This document shows positions 7,666 to 12,219 of a stretch of 12,219 nucleotides of DNA, one piece after another; within the stretch, counting starts at the first letter, position 1, and each line of letters starts with the position of its first letter. Made by a program: the position numbers and the translations under genes. Source of the DNA: Planctomycetota bacterium (GTDB taxonomy: Bacteria > Planctomycetota > UBA1135 > UBA2386); assembly GCA_023433825.1 (NCBI GenBank), contig JAEYTU010000074.1, positions 1-12,219 on the forward strand. The letters run 5' to 3'. The notes beneath the pieces are model-generated. The model saw only the letters and a program-made list of their open reading frames with translations. It was not told the DNA's origin and did no database searches.

Positions 7666-7712
7666 TTCCGCTCCGATCGGATCGCGCGTCCAGCCGATGA
7701 CGCCGTCGCGAC

Positions 7713-7719
7713 GGAGGGA
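7713..7719 (+). promoter_or_regulatory. Ribosome binding site of the 635-aa protein gene
   Basis: GGAGGGA lies 9 bases before the ATG at 7729. It is one of the few clear Shine-Dalgarno sequences in the window and fixes this start. The contrast with the sigma-factor and YjdF-type genes, which lack one, suggests mixed initiation modes in this genome. Confidence 0.65.
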
Positions 7720-7728
7720 AGACGACGG

Positions 7729-9636
7729 ATGGCGGAGGCGAGACGCAGCGATGTCAGCGAACGGGCCGCGACGGCGGAGGAGACCGATCTCGCCGTCACA
7801 CTCGCGACGTTCGTGAAGGCGAGCTTCCTCTACCCCGACTCTCACTCCCGCGTCGTCGACGCACGCAGCACGTTCCTGACGCGGCTCGGAACCTACGGCC
7901 GCACGCACGACGGCTTCGAACTGCGGAACGGATCCGACGCGATGCAGACGCCGACGGGACGCATCGCGACGCAGTCGCCAGTGCTGACGTGGTTCCGTTC
8001 GCAGCTCGAGAAGACGCTGCTCCGAACGCTTCGCTTCGCGATCGACGTCCCCGCGGCGAGCCTTCAGTCGTTCGCTGCGAGGCTCCGCGAGACGGTGTCA
8101 CAGCGCGCACCGAAGGACGCGGCGTTCGGCTGGTTCTGGCCGTCGCCGATCGACGGGATCACGCTCGGCGAGTTTCGATTCGACGGCGGGTTTCATTCGG
8201 TCGACGTCCGCGACACGTCCGACGGCTCGGTGCGCGCCGCGGTCGCGTTGCCGTTCCGCAGTTCGCACGTCGACCTTCGCGCCCTCGGCGTCGCGAACGA
8301 CACGATCGAACGGATCCGCGATCTCGAGAACTCGCTGACCCGCAAGGTGCTCGCGTTCGACGACGGCGTCGAGTTCGACCTCGCCCGCGAGTTGATGGCG
8401 GCGCTGCCCGGCGACGTCGTCAGCGACCCGAACGCGGCGCGCGGGTTCCTCGACGCCGTGCTCGATCGATTCGAGACGAGCGCGCCGCGTGCCGTCCGCG
8501 GTGACGCCGGCGACATCGAGCGGATGCTCGGCATGTTCCGCGAGGTCGCCAACACGTTCTTCGCTTCGGCGGAACGGACCGCGACGCCGGCCGTGCGCAC
8601 GCCGCTCGCGTTGGCTGACGAGCGCAACGCCGGCGCACTCGCAGCGACGATCGACCCGGTCGGCGTCGTCGACGCGATCCTCGCGCTGCCCGACACGTCG
8701 ATCGATCTCGCGGGCGATCCGGTCGACGCGGCGTCGGAACTCCTCGCGGTCCTGCTGCACCGACTCGCGAACTGTGCGAGCGACGCCGAGGCCGACGCGC
8801 CGGCGACGCGGGCATGCGTCGCGTTCGACGTCTGCGGGGAGGCGGCGCTGCGCATCGTCGAGCCGTACATCCGGATGGTGCTCGACGCGAACGTCGAGCC
8901 GAACTCCGCGCGCGGCGCCGCGCGCGTCCTCGCGCACCTCGGCAACCGCGGCCTGCTCGGACGCCTGCGGACCGGCGGCGCGCTGTCGGCGGCGCGCGTC
9001 GCGACGGCGTTCCCGCGCGGGTTCCTGCTGTATCTCGAATCGTGCGAACGCACGGACGGGGCCGAGTTCGCAGCGATGGTGCGCAGCATCGACGAGCGAA
9101 CTCTCGCCGCCGGGATCGAGGCACTGACCGGCCGCGACGGGATCGCCGCGTCGGATCGCCTTCGCAAGCTGTTCGACCTCGCGGGTCGCGACGCGCTGCC
9201 GTTCGCGCGCGCGTTGCTGCGCGTCGGCGATCCGAACGTGCGCGACGCGATCGTCGCGTTCCTGCGTCGGCTCGACGACGGCCGCGCAGAGGGTGCGCCG
9301 CTGCGACTCGGGCACCGCTTCGAGCCGTTGCCGGAGTGGTACCTGGACGCGATCTGCGAACTCGAGCGCACCGGCAAACCCGGTCGCACGCTGCGCGATC
9401 AGGTCGGAACGTTCTTGCGGGGCCACCTCGAGTCCCTTGCGCCGGAGACGGCATCCGAGGAGCAACGCGTCGAGGCGATCCTCGCGCTGCAGGCATACCC
9501 GGGGCCGGCGAGTCAGGTCCTGCTCGAACGACAACTGCGCGGCGAGGGATGGCTCGGCCGGCGACGCGTTCCGGCGAGTGTGCGCCAAGCCGTCGACGAA
9601 GTCCGCGCAGCGTGGCGCGGGAGGCGACATGTGTGA
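7729..9636 (+). CDS. Large helical protein of unknown function, partner of the HD-GYP protein
   Basis: This 635-aa protein has no signal peptide or membrane helix, so it is probably cytoplasmic. I do not recognise a named family. The N-terminal 100 residues or so (about 20-125) resemble the N-terminus of the following HD-GYP protein: both have a helix leading into Y35-P-D-S-H39-S-R-V42 (there Y44-D-R-T-H48-P-R-V51). A beta stretch and a leucine-rich helix follow in both. Residues 130-180 look beta-rich (W-F-W-P-S-P-I-D-G-I-T-L-G-E-F-R-F-D-G-G). The remainder, roughly 190-635, is alanine/leucine-rich and almost entirely helical, with HEAT-like character in the last 250 residues (for example A-A-R-V-L-A-H-L-G-N-R-G-L-L). 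A role as a scaffold or regulatory partner of the HD-GYP enzyme is inferred from the shared domain and the overlapping genes. The start is supported by a strong ribosome binding site. Confidence 0.85.
   Translation: MAEARRSDVSERAATAEETDLAVTLATFVKASFLYPDSHSRVVDARSTFLTRLGTYGRTHDGFELRNGSDAMQTPTGRIATQSPVLTWFRSQLEKTLLRTLRFAIDVPAASLQSFAARLRETVSQRAPKDAAFGWFWPSPIDGITLGEFRFDGGFHSVDVRDTSDGSVRAAVALPFRSSHVDLRALGVANDTIERIRDLENSLTRKVLAFDDGVEFDLARELMAALPGDVVSDPNAARGFLDAVLDRFETSAPRAVRGDAGDIERMLGMFREVANTFFASAERTATPAVRTPLALADERNAGALAATIDPVGVVDAILALPDTSIDLAGDPVDAASELLAVLLHRLANCASDAEADAPATRACVAFDVCGEAALRIVEPYIRMVLDANVEPNSARGAARVLAHLGNRGLLGRLRTGGALSAARVATAFPRGFLLYLESCERTDGAEFAAMVRSIDERTLAAGIEALTGRDGIAASDRLRKLFDLAGRDALPFARALLRVGDPNVRDAIVAFLRRLDDGRAEGAPLRLGHRFEPLPEWYLDAICELERTGKPGRTLRDQVGTFLRGHLESLAPETASEEQRVEAILALQAYPGPASQVLLERQLRGEGWLGRRRVPASVRQAVDEVRAAWRGRRHV
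9619..9624 (+). promoter_or_regulatory. Ribosome binding site of the HD-GYP gene, inside the upstream gene
   Basis: GGGAGG ends 4 bases before the ATG at 9629. It lies within the last codons of the preceding gene. Together with the ATGTGTGA overlap this indicates translational coupling, and it decides the start, since the open frame extends further upstream to 9293. Confidence 0.55.
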
Positions 9637-11104
9637 CAAGGACGACGTGAAGTCGCCGTTCGAACGCGACGGCGATGGCGATGGCGTGGCGCACGATGCG
9701 GTGACGGCCACCGACTTCGTCGACGAGTTCGTCGCGGCGCTGGTCGCCGTGCGCGTCTACGACCGAACGCATCCGCGCGTCCGCAGCACGGTCGCGGAGT
9801 TGATGCGGCTGCATGCACTGCTGCTCGCGCGCTCGCAGAGTGGATCGCTGGTGCTGGCGACGGTCGACGGCTACCTGCTGTTCGAGGATCGCCCGCTGCT
9901 CGGCGCCAGTGTCGGCGCCGTCAAGTTGATCGACGCATTGGTCGCGCGCGGCGCGGGCGGCCTCGAACTCGATCGTCGACTGCAGGAGTCGGACGTCGAG
10001 GCGTTGTTGCAGATGCTCGGCGGGCCGGTCCGCGAGAACGGACTCGACGATGCGAACCGCCGGTTGAAGGCCGAGGGCTGCCATTCGGTCGGATTGCTGC
10101 CGCCGTATCGCGAAGGGCTCGGCAGCGGCCGACTGGCCGCGGACGGACGCAATCGGCGCGCGACGACCGTCGCCGGATCGTCATTGGTGCGGATCCCGGT
10201 GCACCTGCATCAGCGCATCGTCGACAGCCTGCAGGGTGCGAGCATCGACGTCGCGCGCGGCGGCAAGATCGATCTGCAGGACATTCAGTCCGTCGCGCAG
10301 ACGCTGACCGACGCCGTGCGCATGGATCCGGGCGGCGCAATGAACATGTCGCGCTACGAGCGATACGACGCGTTCACGTTCGGACATTCGATGCGTGTCT
10401 GTGCGCTCGCGACGAACTTCGCCGCACGAATGACGAACGACCTCGGCTTGCTGTACCGGATCGGCGTCGCGGCACTGCTGCACGACATCGGCAAGTCGCT
10501 GATCCCGTTCGAGATCCTGCACCACCGCGGCCGACTGTCACCCGAGCAACGCCGCGAGATGGAACGTCATCCGGCGCTCGGAGCGCAGATCCTGCTCGAT
10601 CATCCTGGCATCGACGATCTCGCCGTCACGGTCAGCTTCGGTCATCACCGCAATCGCGACGGCAGTGGCTACCCGCGCGACGTCGCGACGCCCGAGCAGA
10701 CGCAGATCACGCGGTTGATCAAGATCTGCGACGTCTACGAAGCGCTGACCGCCGTGCGTCCATACAAGGGCGCGATGACGCCGATCGAGGCATTCGCCGT
10801 CATGAGCAGCATGCAGGGGCAGTTCGATCCGACGCTGTTCCGCAAGTTCGTCGTCAGCACCGGGTGTTATCCGGTCGGCAGTCTCGTCACGTTGAGCGAT
10901 GGGACGATCGCGCGCGTGTTGCGTCAGTCGAGCGATCTGCTGCGTCCGGTCGTGCAGACGGAGGGTGCGGACTCCGGTCAGTCACTGCACGCCGAGGATG
11001 TCCGCGAGATCGACCTGTCGGCGCCGGCGAACGACGATGCGCTTTTGGTGACCGCGTTGTTGGAGATGGGGCGCATCGCCGTCGACCTCGCGCCGACGGG
11101 GTGA
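9629..11104 (+). CDS. HD-GYP domain protein, putative cyclic-di-GMP phosphodiesterase
   Basis: This 491-aa cytoplasmic protein probably hydrolyses cyclic di-GMP. An N-terminal domain (about 30-130) resembles that of the upstream gene product. A linker rich in basic and small residues follows, then the HD-GYP domain at about 245-420. Likely metal ligands are present in order: H253, H285-D286 in L-L-H-D-I-G-K, H314 in E-R-H-P, H339-H340, and D368 in K-I-C-D-V-Y-E-A-L-T. The signature reads H-H-R-N-R-D-G-S-G-Y-P (339-349), so the usual glutamate after the two histidines is arginine 341, while G-Y-P is intact. A small beta domain follows (G-C-Y-P-V-G-S-L-V-T-L-S-D-G), often seen after HD-GYP modules. 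No receiver, PAS or membrane segment is seen. The start overlaps the upstream stop by 8 bp. Activity is inferred from the motifs. Confidence 0.93.
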   Translation: MCDKDDVKSPFERDGDGDGVAHDAVTATDFVDEFVAALVAVRVYDRTHPRVRSTVAELMRLHALLLARSQSGSLVLATVDGYLLFEDRPLLGASVGAVKLIDALVARGAGGLELDRRLQESDVEALLQMLGGPVRENGLDDANRRLKAEGCHSVGLLPPYREGLGSGRLAADGRNRRATTVAGSSLVRIPVHLHQRIVDSLQGASIDVARGGKIDLQDIQSVAQTLTDAVRMDPGGAMNMSRYERYDAFTFGHSMRVCALATNFAARMTNDLGLLYRIGVAALLHDIGKSLIPFEILHHRGRLSPEQRREMERHPALGAQILLDHPGIDDLAVTVSFGHHRNRDGSGYPRDVATPEQTQITRLIKICDVYEALTAVRPYKGAMTPIEAFAVMSSMQGQFDPTLFRKFVVSTGCYPVGSLVTLSDGTIARVLRQSSDLLRPVVQTEGADSGQSLHAEDVREIDLSAPANDDALLVTALLEMGRIAVDLAPTG

Positions 11105-11126
11105 GGCGCGCGGACTCGCGCGCGCC
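11105..11126. terminator. GC-rich hairpin between convergent genes, possible bidirectional terminator
   Basis: GGCGCGCG (11105-11112) and CGCGCGCC (11119-11126) form a perfect 8-bp stem with a 6-nt loop. It fills nearly all of the 25 bp between the HD-GYP stop and the stop of the convergent redoxin gene. Only two T residues follow on the plus strand, so it is not a classical intrinsic terminator. Such a GC-only stem can also arise by chance at this base composition. Confidence 0.4.
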
Positions 11127-11129
11127 CGT

Positions 11130-12219
11130 TCACTGCATCGCCGGCAACCGCAGCAGTCGTCGGCACTCGTTCAGCAGCCAATCGACGTCCTTCGTCGGCT
11201 CGAACGAGATCTCCTGCCAACGGACGCGGCCTTCGCCGTCGACGAGGAACGTGCCGTGGAGCGGCATCTGCTCGAAGTCGTCGTGGCAACGCCACGCGCG
11301 GAACGCCGTCAGCTCGGGATCGGCGAGCAGCGGGAACGGGATCCGATCGGCGTCCGGCATCGCGGCCAACGACGCGGCTGCCGAGTCTGCGTCGTCGGTG
11401 CCAATCGCGACGATGTCGATGCCGGCGTCGGCGAACGCCGTGCGCAGCGGGACGAACGACTGCAACTGCTCGACGCACTGCAGACATCCGAACCCGAGAT
11501 AGAAGACGACCAGCGTCGGACGACCCGCGCGCTGCGTCAGTGACATTCGTCCGCCGCCGGCGACCGCGAGGTCGAATCCGGGCGCCTCCGTCGGATGCCA
11601 ACGCACCGGGCCGAGGGACGCGAGTTCCGGTCGCGCGCCGAAGTCGTCGCCGAACTCGACCGGCGTTCGCCAGTCGACCGGATACCCGAACTCCGCGGCG
11701 ATCGGCGCCAGCGCGTGCAACAGCGGCTGGTCGAGATCCGCACGTCCGGCGAGCCGGCGCAGTTCGTCGAATGCGATGCGCGCCTCGTCGACGCGTCCCG
11801 CGGCGTGCAACACCGCGACGGCCGTTGCGGTCGACGTGACGCGATTCGGCCGGGCCTTCCGCTCCTCCGCGACGACCTCGACCGCCTTCGGATGGTCGCC
11901 GGCCGCGGCGAGCAGTCGCGCGTGCTGCGCCTTCGACAAGCCGTGCTTGTCGCCGAGGGCCGCCACGGCGGCCTTCGCGTCGCCGGCGGCGAGGAGCTTC
12001 TCGCACTGCAGCATGCGCAGGACGTCGTGCACGGCGCGCACCGGATCGGTCGCCTTGCGGCCGGCGTCGTCCATCGCCGCGCGAATGCGCTCCGACGACT
12101 CCTGCTTGTCGAGGGCCGCGGTCTCGGCGGCGTCGACGGCGTCGGCGCGGAGCTTTCGCGCGCGCGCGAGCAGCGCCTCGGCCTGCGCGTGGATCGCTGC
12201 CGCGCGATCGCTCTGGCCG
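11130..12219 (-). CDS. Redoxin (AhpC/TSA-type) domain protein with helical N-terminal part, C-terminal fragment
   Basis: The last 363 codons of a longer gene are visible; the frame is open to the right edge. An internal ATG at 12074 would give 314 aa, but 48 upstream codons without a stop continue the same alanine-rich helical style, so I treat the start as lying outside the window. The N-terminal half is helical and TPR-like (C-E-K-L-L-A-A-G-D-A-K-A-A-V-A-A-L-G; H-A-A-G-R-V-D-E-A-R-I-A-F-D-E-L). The C-terminal 180 residues or so form a thioredoxin-fold redoxin domain. It has R-P-T-L-V-V-F-Y-L-G-F-G-C-L-Q-C, with the CXXC pair at 11475-11486, followed by I-D-I-V-A-I-G-T-D. The cis-proline segment is M-P-L-H-G-T-F-L-V-D-G-E-G-R-V-R-W. 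It probably reduces peroxides or disulfides, or binds a partner through the helical part. Similar long redoxin proteins are familiar from Planctomycetota. Localisation cannot be told without the N-terminus. Confidence 0.86.
   Translation of the reverse strand, partial: GQSDRAAAIHAQAEALLARARKLRADAVDAAETAALDKQESSERIRAAMDDAGRKATDPVRAVHDVLRMLQCEKLLAAGDAKAAVAALGDKHGLSKAQHARLLAAAGDHPKAVEVVAEERKARPNRVTSTATAVAVLHAAGRVDEARIAFDELRRLAGRADLDQPLLHALAPIAAEFGYPVDWRTPVEFGDDFGARPELASLGPVRWHPTEAPGFDLAVAGGGRMSLTQRAGRPTLVVFYLGFGCLQCVEQLQSFVPLRTAFADAGIDIVAIGTDDADSAAASLAAMPDADRIPFPLLADPELTAFRAWRCHDDFEQMPLHGTFLVDGEGRVRWQEISFEPTKDVDWLLNECRRLLRLPAMQ

Noticed and set aside
4944..7700. Plus-strand open frame of 918 codons across sigma gene B and the YjdF-type gene
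   Set aside because: Its composition is low-complexity arginine-rich and it overlaps two well-supported genes in other frames. It is a GC-driven shadow.
9668..9685. Asp-Gly run in the HD-GYP protein (residues 14-19) as a calcium-binding loop
   Set aside because: It is encoded by a short GGCGAT-type repeat and lacks the spacing and flanking residues of an EF-hand or dockerin loop.
8098..9711. Minus-strand open frame of 537 codons opposite the 635-aa protein gene
   Set aside because: It has no recognisable domain and is arginine-rich; the plus-strand gene has a strong ribosome binding site and is coupled to the HD-GYP gene.

Overview
The window is very GC-rich and densely coding. It suggests a bacterium of the phylum Planctomycetota. 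The reasons are two giant ECF-type sigma factors fused through a membrane segment to carboxypeptidase-regulatory-like beta domains, a Gfo/Idh/MocA oxidoreductase paired with an MFS permease, a long helical protein ending in a redoxin domain, and several genes without a Shine-Dalgarno sequence. The phylum call is an inference from gene content; no rRNA or other marker gene is present. I find eight protein genes, two of them cut by the window edges, and no tRNA, rRNA, CRISPR array or insertion sequence.

Layout. At 1-739 (minus) lies the N-terminal two thirds or so of an MFS permease, divergent from a Gfo/Idh/MocA dehydrogenase at 835-1947 (plus). The pair looks like a small uptake-and-oxidation module for a sugar or polyol. 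At 1942-2024 are two 37-bp palindromic units in tandem, lying between and slightly into the convergent dehydrogenase and sigma-factor genes. The stop codons of both genes sit at the equivalent base of the two outer arms. At 2019-4430 and 4548-6935 (both minus) are two tandem paralogues. Each has an N-terminal sigma region 2/region 4 module, one membrane helix, and a large non-cytoplasmic part with one CXXCH (haem c-type) motif and beta-sandwich domains. No anti-sigma gene is next to them.

At 7036-7665 (plus), divergent from the second sigma gene, is a DUF2238/YjdF-type membrane protein that may be translated from a leaderless mRNA. At 7729-9636 and 9629-11104 (plus) is a two-gene operon with an 8-bp overlap. 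The first gene encodes a 635-aa helical protein of unrecognised function and the second an HD-GYP phosphodiesterase-like protein. Both start with what looks like the same N-terminal domain, so I read them as a physically and functionally linked c-di-GMP output module. At 11130-12219 (minus) is the C-terminal end of a helical-repeat plus redoxin protein, separated from the HD-GYP gene by a GC-only hairpin.

The themes are signal transduction (membrane-tethered sigma factors, HD-GYP) and redox or carbohydrate metabolism. The most unusual items are the sigma factor/CXXCH fusion pair, the palindromic element that supplies two convergent stop codons, and the paired N-terminal domains of the HD-GYP operon. 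All intergenic stretches are shorter than about 125 bp.
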